This document shows, in pieces, positions 54,539-64,000 of a DNA stretch of 64,000 nucleotides. Numbering within the stretch: position 1 is the first letter of the stretch; the number at the start of each line of letters is the position of its first letter. The DNA comes from Sphingobium jiangsuense. GTDB taxonomy: Bacteria; Pseudomonadota; Alphaproteobacteria; Sphingomonadales; Sphingomonadaceae. The position numbers were made by a program, and so were the translations under genes. Under the pieces are notes generated by a model. The model was not told the DNA's origin. It did not search any database and was given only the letters and a program-made list of their open reading frames with translations. The stretch covers positions 62,001-126,000 of the forward strand of contig NZ_JACIDT010000005.1 of NCBI RefSeq assembly GCF_014196495.1, read 5' to 3'.

Positions 54539-55728
54539 CGGGCCGGAGCGTCGCTATCGTCTCGACGGCCCGTACGCCGATCGGGCGCGCCTATAAGGGC
54601 GCCTTCAACGACACGCATGGCGCATTGCTTGGGGGGCATGTCGTCCGCCATGCGGTGCTGCGCGCCGGTGTGGAGAAGGAACGGATCGAGGATGTCGTGC
54701 TGGGCTGCGGACGGCCCGAAGGCGCTACGGGGGCCAATATCGCGCGGCAATCCGCCCTGATGGCCGGGCTGCCGGTATCGGTGAGCGGCCTCACCGTCAG
54801 CAGGATGTGCGCATCCGGCTTGCAGGCGATCGCCATCGCGGCCCAGCGCATCCTGTGCGGCGAAGCCGACATCATGGTGGCGGGCGGGCTGGAATCCATC
54901 TCGCTCGCGCAGAACGCGCGGACGAACGAGTGGCGCAAATATGCGCCCGCGCTTCAGCAGAGCAACGTCTATATGCCGATGCTCCAGACCGCGCAGAATG
55001 TGGCGGACCGCTATGGCATCGGGCGCGAGGCGCAGGATGCCTATGCGCTCGCCAGCCAGCAGCGCACGGCGACCGCGCAGGCGGCGGGCCGTTTCGATGC
55101 CGAGATCGTGCCTCTCCCGTCGAGCAAGGAGCTCCCCGCGACCGACGCGCCGGAGTCCACGCATGAGGCGGTGACGCTGCTGCACGATGAGGGCAATCGG
55201 CCCGATACCACGGCGGAGGGGCTGGCGTCGCTGAAGCCGGTCACCGGGCCGGAGGGATCGATCACCGCAGGCAATTCCAGCCAGCTTTCCGACGGGGCGA
55301 GCGCCTGTGTGCTGATGGAGGCCGGGCTGGCGCAAAGCCAGGGCTTGCAGCCGCTGGGCCTCTTCCACGGCTTCGCGATCGCCGGTTGCGAGCCGGACGA
55401 AATGGGCATCGGCCCGGTCTTTGCGGTGCCGAAGCTGCTTGCCCGCCATGGCCTGACGGTCGGGGATATCGACCTGTGGGAACTGAACGAAGCCTTCGCC
55501 GTCCAGGCGCTCTATTGCCGGGACACGCTCGGCATCGATCCCGATATCTTCAATGTCGACGGCGGGGCGATTTCCATAGGCCATCCCTATGGCATGTCCG
55601 GCGCGCGCATGACCGGCCACCTGCTCATCGAGGGGCAGCGACGGGGGGCGAAGCTGGGGGTGGTCACGATGTGCGTGGGCGGCGGCATGGGCGCGGCGGC
55701 CCTGTTCGAGATCCTCGGCGGGGCGTAG
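54535..55728 (+). CDS. Thiolase (acetyl-CoA acyltransferase)
   Basis: 397 residues from a GTG ([17 protein letters not shown]). Active-site Cys in [18 protein letters not shown], His in [12 protein letters not shown], and Cys in [10 protein letters not shown] are all present, matching a degradative thiolase. It ends the operon and would split a beta-ketoacyl-CoA, giving acetyl- or another acyl-CoA. With the ligase, crotonases and SDR it completes a beta-oxidation-like side-chain route. Confidence 0.92.
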   Translation: MTGRSVAIVSTARTPIGRAYKGAFNDTHGALLGGHVVRHAVLRAGVEKERIEDVVLGCGRPEGATGANIARQSALMAGLPVSVSGLTVSRMCASGLQAIAIAAQRILCGEADIMVAGGLESISLAQNARTNEWRKYAPALQQSNVYMPMLQTAQNVADRYGIGREAQDAYALASQQRTATAQAAGRFDAEIVPLPSSKELPATDAPESTHEAVTLLHDEGNRPDTTAEGLASLKPVTGPEGSITAGNSSQLSDGASACVLMEAGLAQSQGLQPLGLFHGFAIAGCEPDEMGIGPVFAVPKLLARHGLTVGDIDLWELNEAFAVQALYCRDTLGIDPDIFNVDGGAISIGHPYGMSGARMTGHLLIEGQRRGAKLGVVTMCVGGGMGAAALFEILGGA

Positions 55729-56031
55729 CTCTTCGGAGATCGGCCTTGGGAATGCCAGAGGAGCCTTTCCCCGACAGGCGTGCTTGTCAGTTTGCGGGCC
55801 CTTCGAGCGGGCACCGATCGGCTGCGGTCGTCGCCGGAAATGCGGCGAAGCTGCCCCATTGGTGCCGCCAGTGATCCATAGCGCCGATAAATCGCGATCA
55901 AAACCCCGATAACCGCTGGCTCACAATGCCTGAGGGCGCGCTATTTCCTGCTGAAGTGTCCTCCAAATAAAAGCTATTGCGTCTTGATTGCAATAGAGAT
56001 AGACGCCCCCTATTCACATAAGGGGATAGAC
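55729..56031. other. Intergenic region before the siderophore receptor
   Basis: No gene. An inverted repeat CTATTGC/GCAATAG (55974-55980 and 55990-55996) lies 36 bp before the receptor start and could be an operator. It is unlike the two motif families elsewhere in the window. AAGGGGA precedes the ATG at 56032. Confidence 0.5.
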
Positions 56032-58176
56032 ATGTTCCGCGCTTCAGCTGCATCTTTCGCCATGGGCATCGCCCTGTTTTCCGCTCCGACCGCCGCCCTT
56101 GCCGCCGCGAATGAAGCCGCAGAAAACAGTGCGGCGGAGGAGGCAGAGGCCAGGCGCGGCACCATCATCGTCACCGGCCATCTCGCCAAGGATACCGCGA
56201 TGGCCGCCAAGGCCGACATCCCGATCCTCGAAAACAGCCAGGCAATCTCGATCATCTCGAAGGAGACGCTCGATCTTCAGGGCGTGCGTCGCCTCGGCGA
56301 TGCGCTGTTCAACGTCGCGGGCGTGTCGCGCAACAACACCTATGGCTTTTTCGACGGGTTCAACATTCGCGGCTTCAGCGCCTCTGCGGGCGCGACCTAT
56401 CTCGACGGGCTGCTCGACGATCCCGGCGTCAACTACGCCACCACCGAACTGGCGGGGCTGGAACGCGTCGAGGTGGTGAAAGGTCCCGCCTCCGGCCTGT
56501 TCGGCCAAGGCCCCCTTTCCGGCATCGTCAATCTCGTCAGCAAGCGCCCGCAGGAGGAAGCCTTCGTCGACGTCTCGGTCGCGGGCGGCTCCTATGATCT
56601 GTTCGAGGCGCAGATCGACGCCAATTCGCCGATCACCGCAGACGGCACTTTGCTGGGGCGGATCAGCGCGGTGTTTCGCGATCAGGATTTCTTCGTCCAC
56701 GGGTCGGGCCAGCGGCGCATCTTCATCGCGCCCTCGCTGACATGGAAGCCGTCGCCCGACACCAGCCTGACTCTGCTCGGCCGCTATGTCGACGACAAGG
56801 TCAATCCCTGGTCGCCGACGACCGCCTATGGCACTGCCCTGCCCAACCCCAATGGCGATATCTCGATCAAGCTGTCGATCAACGACACCGAATATCCGGC
56901 GATCCAGAAGAATGATTACTGGACTTTGGGCTATGTGCTCGACCACAAGTTCAGCGACGCGATCTCCTTCCACCAGTCGGTGCGCTATCAGGATTTCCAC
57001 AACAGCTGGGATCACTGGCTGTTCGTCAGCAGCATCTCCTCGGACTATCGCCAGGTCGCGCGCTTCTATTACGGCCCGTTCAATGAGAACGGCACCTATT
57101 TCCGCGCCGACAGCAATCTGAGCGCGCGCTTCGACACCGGGCCGCTCAACCATTATGTGCTGGCGGGCATCGATTATGGCCGCAAGAAATATGACCAGTC
57201 CAACCTGTTCGACGGCGGGCCTTATTATCTCGACCTTTATGAGCCGGTCTACGGCACCGTCAGCGGCCCGGACCCCGCCGTCGCCTCCACCACCTCCGGC
57301 GGCATCAACAAGCAGCGCGGCTTCTATCTTCAGGACCATGTGAAGCTGGGCGAGTGGCTGACCGTCACGCTCGGCGGACGCTGGGACAAGGCGAGCAGCC
57401 ATAACAGCAGCGGCGGCGTTTTCGGCGCCAAGGTGACGGACACCGCCTTCAGCCCGCGCGCGGGCCTGACCTTCGGGCTCAGCAATGCCGTGTCGCTCTA
57501 TTTCAACTTCGCCAAGTCGTTCAGCCCGCAGGGCTCCTACCGGTCTGCGGACGGCTCCACCCTGCCTCCCGAACGCGGGGTGAACTATGAGGGCGGGCTC
57601 AAGGTCGCGCGGCCGGACGGGACGCTGACCGGCATGGCGACGATCTTCCAGCTCACCCGCGAGAATGTCGCCACGGCGGACCTGTCCCCCAATGCGCCGC
57701 CGAACACCTATGTCCTGACCGGCGAGCAGCGCACACGCGGCATCGAGCTGGAGGGCGCATGGCGTCCCGTGCCCGGCCTCGACCTAACGGCGGCCTATAC
57801 CTATCTCGACGCCGAGGTGACCGCCGACAGCCGCTTGCTGGTGGGCTCGCGCCTGGGCAGCGTGCCACGTCATATCGTCAACCTGTGGGGGCGCTATACG
57901 ATCCAGAGCGGCGCGCTCGCCAATCTGGGCGCGGGTCTGGGCCTGCATCATGAAAGCAACCGCCCGTCGAGCACCGCCACGGCCAGCGCGCCGCCGTTCA
58001 TGCTCGACGGCTATGTGCTGGTGGACGCGGCGCTCTATTACAAGATCGGCGCATGGTCGGTGCAGGCCAATGTGCGCAACATCTTCAACGAGCGCTATTT
58101 CCCGACCGCCTCGCTGACCCGCACCACGCCGGGCGAACCGCGCACCTTCATGATCAGCCTGTCGCGCCGGTTCTGA
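56032..58176 (+). CDS. TonB-dependent siderophore-type receptor
   Basis: 714 residues from MFRASAASFAMG (AAGGGGA upstream). A signal peptide (near LAAA-NEA) is followed by a TonB-box-like IIVTGHL, and the plug blocks QAISIISKETLDLQGVRRLGD, FNIRGFS and VEVVKGPASGLFGQGPLSG, which match the siderophore-receptor subgroup. The barrel ends in Phe (LSRRF). It is followed after 117 bp by a YncE-like gene, a pairing also seen in E. coli (yncD-yncE). Iron-type uptake is likely; the ligand is unknown. Confidence 0.9.
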   Translation: MFRASAASFAMGIALFSAPTAALAAANEAAENSAAEEAEARRGTIIVTGHLAKDTAMAAKADIPILENSQAISIISKETLDLQGVRRLGDALFNVAGVSRNNTYGFFDGFNIRGFSASAGATYLDGLLDDPGVNYATTELAGLERVEVVKGPASGLFGQGPLSGIVNLVSKRPQEEAFVDVSVAGGSYDLFEAQIDANSPITADGTLLGRISAVFRDQDFFVHGSGQRRIFIAPSLTWKPSPDTSLTLLGRYVDDKVNPWSPTTAYGTALPNPNGDISIKLSINDTEYPAIQKNDYWTLGYVLDHKFSDAISFHQSVRYQDFHNSWDHWLFVSSISSDYRQVARFYYGPFNENGTYFRADSNLSARFDTGPLNHYVLAGIDYGRKKYDQSNLFDGGPYYLDLYEPVYGTVSGPDPAVASTTSGGINKQRGFYLQDHVKLGEWLTVTLGGRWDKASSHNSSGGVFGAKVTDTAFSPRAGLTFGLSNAVSLYFNFAKSFSPQGSYRSADGSTLPPERGVNYEGGLKVARPDGTLTGMATIFQLTRENVATADLSPNAPPNTYVLTGEQRTRGIELEGAWRPVPGLDLTAAYTYLDAEVTADSRLLVGSRLGSVPRHIVNLWGRYTIQSGALANLGAGLGLHHESNRPSSTATASAPPFMLDGYVLVDAALYYKIGAWSVQANVRNIFNERYFPTASLTRTTPGEPRTFMISLSRRF

Positions 58177-58293
58177 CGGCCGTGCTGGTAAGCCGCCGCA
58201 TGTGTTATCTTCTAATGCAAATCATGTGTAATAAGGCGTCGTCGTGATTGGTGCGAACGCACTATGTCATCCTCCAATAGGGGAAATATCGTC

Positions 58294-59439
58294 ATGAAAA
58301 TCCTGAACGCCGCCTCCTGTCTCGTCATGGCGCTGATCGTCTCCGCCCCCGGCGTCGCGCAGCAGCCGGTCGCGGCTCCCGCCCGTCCGGTTGCCGCCAC
58401 TGGCGAGGCCGCCAAGGTCGAGCGCAAGGCCCTTGCCAAGGGACTGTATGAGCTGGCCTACAGCCCGCGCCAGAATGCGGTGTTCGTCGCCTCTTCGGGC
58501 GGCTTCGGCGCGGATGCCGATGCGCCGAAGATCCTGCGCCTGAACCCGCAGACCCTGGCGGTGGAGCGCGAGATCCCGCTGGAGCGCAAGGCCTTCGGCG
58601 TGACGCTGGATGATGCCGGCGGCCGCCTCTATGTGGGCAATACGGTGGACCTTTCGGTCACGGTGGTGGACATCGTGAACAACCGCGTGGTCGGCGTGGT
58701 CCAGCTCGAAGAGAAGGTGAAGGGCGAGGACGGCAAGGAACGCTACCCTCGCGACCTGCGCGAGCTGGCGGTCGATCCTGCAGGCAAGCGCCTGTTCCTG
58801 CAGGGCCATTCGGATGACAGCGTACTCTATGTTGTGAACACCGAGACGCTCAAGGTGGACAAGGTCATCCCCGGCCTGGGCAAGGCGAAGGCGCCGGGAA
58901 TGACCTTCGATCCGGCCGGGCAGCGCCTGTTCGTCACCAACCTGCTGGGTGAGCTGATCACCATCGATACGCGCACGCTGGAAATCGCCAGTCGCGTCAA
59001 GACCGAGGCCGAGCAGCCGCTGAACATCGCCTTCGACCCGGCGTCGCAGCGCCTGTTCGTCACCGATCAGGGGCTGGAGATGATCCGCAACTTCCAGACC
59101 AGGAGCATCCCCGGCTTCCAGTCCCGGCATCCCGGCAACCGCATCGCCGTGTTCGACGCCAACAGCGGCAAGCAACTCCACAGCATTCCCACCGATGCGG
59201 GTCCGATGGGCATTTTGCTCGACGCGCAGCGCCAGCGCCTCTACGTGACCAACCGCGCGGCAGGGAATGTGGGCGTGTATGACAGCCGCAGCTACGCCTT
59301 GTTGCAGACCATCCCGCTGCCCACGCATCCGAACAGCTTCGCGCTCGATGCGCAGCGCAACTCGCTCTATGTCAGCATCAAGAACGGCGAGGCCGATCCC
59401 AAGGGCGCCCCGGAAAGCATCGCGCGCATCCAGTTCTGA
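58294..59439 (+). CDS. YncE-like periplasmic beta-propeller protein
   Basis: 381 residues from MKILNAASC. The signal peptide is cleaved near GVAQ-QPV. The rest is a seven-bladed propeller with repeats of the YVTN type (RLYVGNTVDLSVTVVDIVN, RLFVTNLLGELITIDT, RLYVTNRAAGNVGVYDSRS). YncE of E. coli is an iron-regulated secreted propeller of unknown function. Here it sits next to a siderophore-type receptor, so a joint metal role is plausible. Confidence 0.82.
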   Translation: MKILNAASCLVMALIVSAPGVAQQPVAAPARPVAATGEAAKVERKALAKGLYELAYSPRQNAVFVASSGGFGADADAPKILRLNPQTLAVEREIPLERKAFGVTLDDAGGRLYVGNTVDLSVTVVDIVNNRVVGVVQLEEKVKGEDGKERYPRDLRELAVDPAGKRLFLQGHSDDSVLYVVNTETLKVDKVIPGLGKAKAPGMTFDPAGQRLFVTNLLGELITIDTRTLEIASRVKTEAEQPLNIAFDPASQRLFVTDQGLEMIRNFQTRSIPGFQSRHPGNRIAVFDANSGKQLHSIPTDAGPMGILLDAQRQRLYVTNRAAGNVGVYDSRSYALLQTIPLPTHPNSFALDAQRNSLYVSIKNGEADPKGAPESIARIQF

Positions 59440-59754
59440 GGCGAGGCCCGGCCTTGCAGCGTCGCGGCCGCATTCGAGACCGCGACGTTGGCGGCTCGAC
59501 CGAACCTGGCGTTGACCGGATTCCGTCGACGCATTGACGTGCGGAGTTGCGCAAGCGCATGAAACAATGGCTCGACGGCGCTGGCGCGCATTGCCTTGAC
59601 GCGGAGATGTCCGCCCGGAAGGAGGGATGATGGTGGCCTGCACCGCTGCCGTCAGGACAGAACGGCTGATGTATCTGGATGATCCGTGGACGCCGGCCGC
59701 CCGCTTCATCGACTGGCAGACCATGCCGCTTTTCGCGCGCCGTTGGCGTGGTGC
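59440..59754. other. Intergenic region without a supported gene
   Basis: A 51-codon frame (59627-59782, MMVACTAAVRTERLMYLDD) has GGAGG-type upstream bases but overlaps the end of the opposite-strand regulator gene and shows no family match I recognise. It may be a gene remnant. No repeat or promoter is convincing here. Confidence 0.4.
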
Positions 59755-60882
<1,128 letters not shown>

Positions 60883-61007
60883 TCTACCCTCCATGGTTCG
60901 ACGGCCCGACTATGCGCCCTTTCATTGTCAATTGAAATGGTAGATTAATTGGGGCGGCAGATAATCCTGCTTGTCCGCGTCCGGCTGCGACGGGTTGTCC
61001 CGCCGCG

Positions 61008-62855
61008 TCAGAGGGCGGGTTGCCGCGCCTCGTCCTCGCCGGTTCCGCTCGACGAGAGATAGGCTTCGTAGAGCGCGGCATAGTGGCCGCCCCGCGCCAT
61101 CAGCGCGTCATGGGCACCGATCTCCACGATGCCGCCGTCGCGGATGACCGCGATCCTGTCCGCCTGCCGGATCGTCGCGAGGCGGTGGGCGATCACCACC
61201 GAGGTGCGCCCTTCGCACACCACGCGCAGCGCCTCCTGAATGCGCCGCTCCGTGCTGACGTCGACGGCGGAGGTCGCCTCGTCCAGCACCAGCACCGCCG
61301 GGTCGGCAAGATAGGCGCGCACCAGGCAGACGAGCTGCCGCTGCCCCTGGCTCAGCTGCGCGCCCAGCGCGCCGACCTGCGAGTGATAGCCGTGCGGCAG
61401 CGCCTCCAACACCTCATGCGCGCCGATGACGCGGGCGGCGGCGATCAGCTCTTCGTCGCTCGCCTCGGGCCTTGCGAGGCGGAGATTGTCGAGCACCGTG
61501 CCGCCGAACAGCACATTGTCCTGCAACACCACGCCCACCTGCCGCCGCAGGCTGGCCTCGGAAATGGCGCGGATGTCGTGGCCGTCGATCAGCACCGCGC
61601 CCGAATCCACATCATAGAAACGCGTCAGCAGCTGCACCAGCGTGCTCTTGCCGTGGCCGGTGGGGCCGACGATCGCCAGCACCTCGCCCGGCGCGATGGT
61701 GAGGTCGAGGCCGTGGATGACCGGCTTGCCGGGCAGATAGCCGAAGCGCACGTCGCGAAACTCTATCTCGCCGCGCAACCGGGGCAGGGCCACCGCATCG
61801 GGGCGGTCGCGAATGTCCGGCTCGGTATCGAGCAGCAGGAAGATCCGCTGCGCGCAGGCGGTGCCGTTGGCGAAGCGCTCGAACAGGTCGCTGAACTCCT
61901 GCAACGGCGCGAGGAACAGGAACACGTAGAACAGGCTCTGCGCCAGCTCGCCCAGCGTCAGCGTGCCGAGCGCGATGCCGCGCCCGCCGATCAGCAGGAT
62001 GAGCGCGATGCCGGCGGTGGTCAGCAGGCCGGTGAACGGCGCGAACCAGCCCGACCGCGCCGTCCCCCGGATCAGCGAGGTGTTGAAATCGTCGAGCAGC
62101 CCCTTGTAGCGCGCCAGATTCTCCTTTTCGCGCCCGGCCTGCTTGATCAGCCGCACGGCGGCCACCGTCTCCACCAGATGCGCGGTGAAGCGGCTGCGGT
62201 TTTCCGCCACCCTGGCCCAGCTGCGCTGCGCGATCCGCTTGAAGAGAATGGTCGCGACGATCAGCACCGGCACGATGGCCGCCAGCCCCAGCAGCAGCGC
62301 GGGCGCGAGCAGCCAGAGCAGCAGGCCCGACAGGCACAGGCGCAGCACCGCCGAAAGGAATTCCGGCGGCCCCTGGATCAGCAGCGGCTCCAGCATGTCC
62401 ACGTCGCGGTCGGCGCGGGCGATGATGCGCCCGGCGCGGGTGCGGTCGAAATAGCCGACGCTGAGCGTCTGGACATGGGCGAAGACGCGCGCGCGCAGGT
62501 CGTTGAGCAGGCGGATCGCCGCGACGCCCGCGAAATAGTGCGACAGACCGCCGAGCGCGAAGCGCCCGCCCCATGTCGCCGCCAGCCCGATACAGGCCCA
62601 GAGGATCAGCGGCAGGTCGATCCCGCCCTGCGCATGGCGCAGCCCCCGGTCGATGACGAGGCCGATCAGCAGCGGCCGGGCGAAGATCACCAGCACCTGC
62701 ACGATCTCGATGGAAACTACCGCCGCGATCTGCGCGCGGATCGGCGCGACCAGCGGCAGCAGGCGGCCGACCATGCCCCGGTTCAGCGCCTTCTTCGCCA
62801 GCTTTTCCTCAAGCTCTATGTCGGAAAGGGCCGTATCCCCCCGGAATGCGTTCAT
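61008..62855 (-). CDS. ABC exporter subunit B (TMD-NBD)
   Basis: 615 residues from MNAFRGDTALSDIELEEKL; the start lies 2 bp after the upstream gene's stop. Six membrane segments (about 30-310) are followed by the nucleotide-binding domain with Walker A GPTGHGKST, a Q-loop, signature LSQGQRQL and Walker B VLVLDEATSAVD. The signature LSQGQ and the degraded upstream partner suggest a heterodimeric exporter. Likely cargo: lipid-like or drug-like compounds. Confidence 0.88.
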   Translation of the reverse strand: MNAFRGDTALSDIELEEKLAKKALNRGMVGRLLPLVAPIRAQIAAVVSIEIVQVLVIFARPLLIGLVIDRGLRHAQGGIDLPLILWACIGLAATWGGRFALGGLSHYFAGVAAIRLLNDLRARVFAHVQTLSVGYFDRTRAGRIIARADRDVDMLEPLLIQGPPEFLSAVLRLCLSGLLLWLLAPALLLGLAAIVPVLIVATILFKRIAQRSWARVAENRSRFTAHLVETVAAVRLIKQAGREKENLARYKGLLDDFNTSLIRGTARSGWFAPFTGLLTTAGIALILLIGGRGIALGTLTLGELAQSLFYVFLFLAPLQEFSDLFERFANGTACAQRIFLLLDTEPDIRDRPDAVALPRLRGEIEFRDVRFGYLPGKPVIHGLDLTIAPGEVLAIVGPTGHGKSTLVQLLTRFYDVDSGAVLIDGHDIRAISEASLRRQVGVVLQDNVLFGGTVLDNLRLARPEASDEELIAAARVIGAHEVLEALPHGYHSQVGALGAQLSQGQRQLVCLVRAYLADPAVLVLDEATSAVDVSTERRIQEALRVVCEGRTSVVIAHRLATIRQADRIAVIRDGGIVEIGAHDALMARGGHYAALYEAYLSSSGTGEDEARQPAL

Positions 62856-62857
62856 CG

Positions 62858-64000
62858 TCAGATACCCATAAGCGCGCGATAGGCGGGATTGGTCGCGGCG
62901 AGCGTGGCATGGGTGCCCTCGGCCACGATCTGCCCGGCGGACAGCACCAGCACCCGGTCGGCGGCGAGCGTGGTGGACAGGCGGCTCGACACGATCAGCA
63001 TGGTCAGCGGCCGCGCGCTTTCGCGGCGCAGGCGGCGGATATTGTCGATCGCGCGCCGCTCCGTCGCGGCGTCGAGCGCGCTGGTCGCGTCGTCCAGCAC
63101 CAGGATGTCGGCATCGGCCAGCAGCGCGCGGGCTAGGCAGATGCGCTGGCGCTGGCCGCCGGACAGGGTCACGCCCCGGTCGCCCATCCGCGTGTCGAGG
63201 CCGTCGCTCAGCCGGGCCAGCACTTCCCCGGCGGCGGCCATGTCCAGCGCGCGCTCCAGCTCGGCGTCGCTCGCGTCCGGCGCGGCGAGGCGCAGATTGG
63301 CGGCGAGGCTGTCGGAAAAGAGGAAGCTTTCCTGCGGCAGCACATGCACTTGCCGCCGCAGCTGGCTGAGGTTGAGATCGCGCACGTCGTGCCAGCCCGC
63401 CGCGTCCGAGCCGATTTCCAGCCTGCCCTTGTCCACATCGACGAGGCGCGGCAGCAGCGCGGTGAGGATGCTCTTGCCCGATCCGGTCGCGCCGACCAGC
63501 GCGACGACCTCTCCCGGCTGGACGGTCAGGCCGATGTCGTGCAGCACCGCCGCGCCGTCGCCCAGCGGGGAGGCGGAGACATGGGACAGGCGAAAGCCCA
63601 GCGGCCCTTCCGGCGGCACTTTTCCGCCGGAGACGATGGCCGGTTCGGCGTCCAGCACCTCCCAGATGCGCGCGGCCGAGGCGCGGGCGTCGGCGATGAC
63701 CTGCAACAGCCGCCCTATGCCCTCGATGCGCAGCACCAGCGTATTGACCACCAGCAGCGCGGCGACGAGCGCGCCCAGCGTCAGCTCGCCCCGGCCGACC
63801 ATCCAAGCGCCGAAGCCCAGCACCCAGGCATGGCCGAGCGCGATGATCGTCTGCGGCAGCGGAACCCGCCGCGACGCATGGACGATGGCCGCGCGCGCCT
63901 CGCGCCGGAAGACGTCGACATGGTGGCGGAAGCGCCGCGTGCGCGCGTCGCCCAGCGCGAACGCCTTGATCACGCGCACGCCGTTCACCCCTTCGGACAG
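62858..64000 (-). CDS. ABC exporter subunit A (partial, runs off the window)
   Basis: The frame is open to base 64000, so the N-terminal membrane part is missing. About 380 residues are visible: the last part of the membrane domain and a full NBD with Walker A GATGSGKS, signature LSGGQRQRICLARALL and Walker B ILVLDDATSALD. Walker B lacks the catalytic Glu (LDDATSALD), which marks the degenerate site of heterodimeric ABC exporters. Its partner is the gene at 61008. Confidence 0.88.
   Translation of the reverse strand: MSEGVNGVRVIKAFALGDARTRRFRHHVDVFRREARAAIVHASRRVPLPQTIIALGHAWVLGFGAWMVGRGELTLGALVAALLVVNTLVLRIEGIGRLLQVIADARASAARIWEVLDAEPAIVSGGKVPPEGPLGFRLSHVSASPLGDGAAVLHDIGLTVQPGEVVALVGATGSGKSILTALLPRLVDVDKGRLEIGSDAAGWHDVRDLNLSQLRRQVHVLPQESFLFSDSLAANLRLAAPDASDAELERALDMAAAGEVLARLSDGLDTRMGDRGVTLSGGQRQRICLARALLADADILVLDDATSALDAATERRAIDNIRRLRRESARPLTMLIVSSRLSTTLAADRVLVLSAGQIVAEGTHATLAATNPAYRALMGI

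Overview
The window is GC-rich, densely coding DNA that looks like the chromosome of an alphaproteobacterium of the sphingomonad type. The reasons are five TonB-dependent receptors, an UrcA-family protein, several Rieske aromatic oxygenases, a LigF-like glutathione transferase, and dispersed hairpin repeats (core CTTCGACAAGCTCAGCCCG) that are familiar from sphingomonad intergenic regions. I saw no rRNA, tRNA, CRISPR array or intact insertion sequence.

Region 1 (1-36624) reads as one nickel/urea-centred system. After the end of a HyuA/HyuB hydantoinase-type pair come TonB receptors, two HupE/UreJ-type permeases, DUF4198 and NikL-like nickel-handling proteins, three arginase-superfamily proteins that all carry export signals, a complete urea ABC importer (urtABCDE), and a complete urease operon (ureDABCEFG). 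That operon runs by overlapping genes straight into a transporter-like hybrid histidine kinase, a LuxR-type response regulator and a NikR-like protein. Eight copies of an 18-bp element (consensus TACGTCAAAYGCCCCATR) precede the transcription units, each pointing toward the gene it would control. The simplest model is that exported, metal-dependent ureohydrolases cut a guanidino compound outside the cytoplasm, UrtABCDE imports the urea, and nickel urease degrades it. The two-component pair is the best candidate for the regulator. One of the three arginase-like proteins has lost metal ligands and lies directly behind an intact paralog, which suggests a catalytic/non-catalytic pair.

Region 2 (36712-55728) is an aromatic or aryl-ether catabolic locus: LigF-like GST, three Rieske oxygenases, a flavin/2Fe-2S reductase, extradiol-dioxygenase and glyoxalase-fold proteins, a tandem GlcG/HbpS-like protein, an MFS exporter, a TonB receptor, an SDR, an aryl-CoA ligase, two crotonase-fold enzymes, an amidohydrolase and a thiolase. 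A TetR regulator sits in the middle. Four promoters here carry the same kind of palindrome (TGAT-NNNG-ATCA) over or next to a recognisable -35/-10 pair, so a second local regulon can be read directly from the sequence.

Region 3 (55729-64000) holds a siderophore-type TonB receptor with a YncE-like beta-propeller, a sigma-54-dependent activator, and a two-subunit ABC exporter whose second gene runs off the window end.
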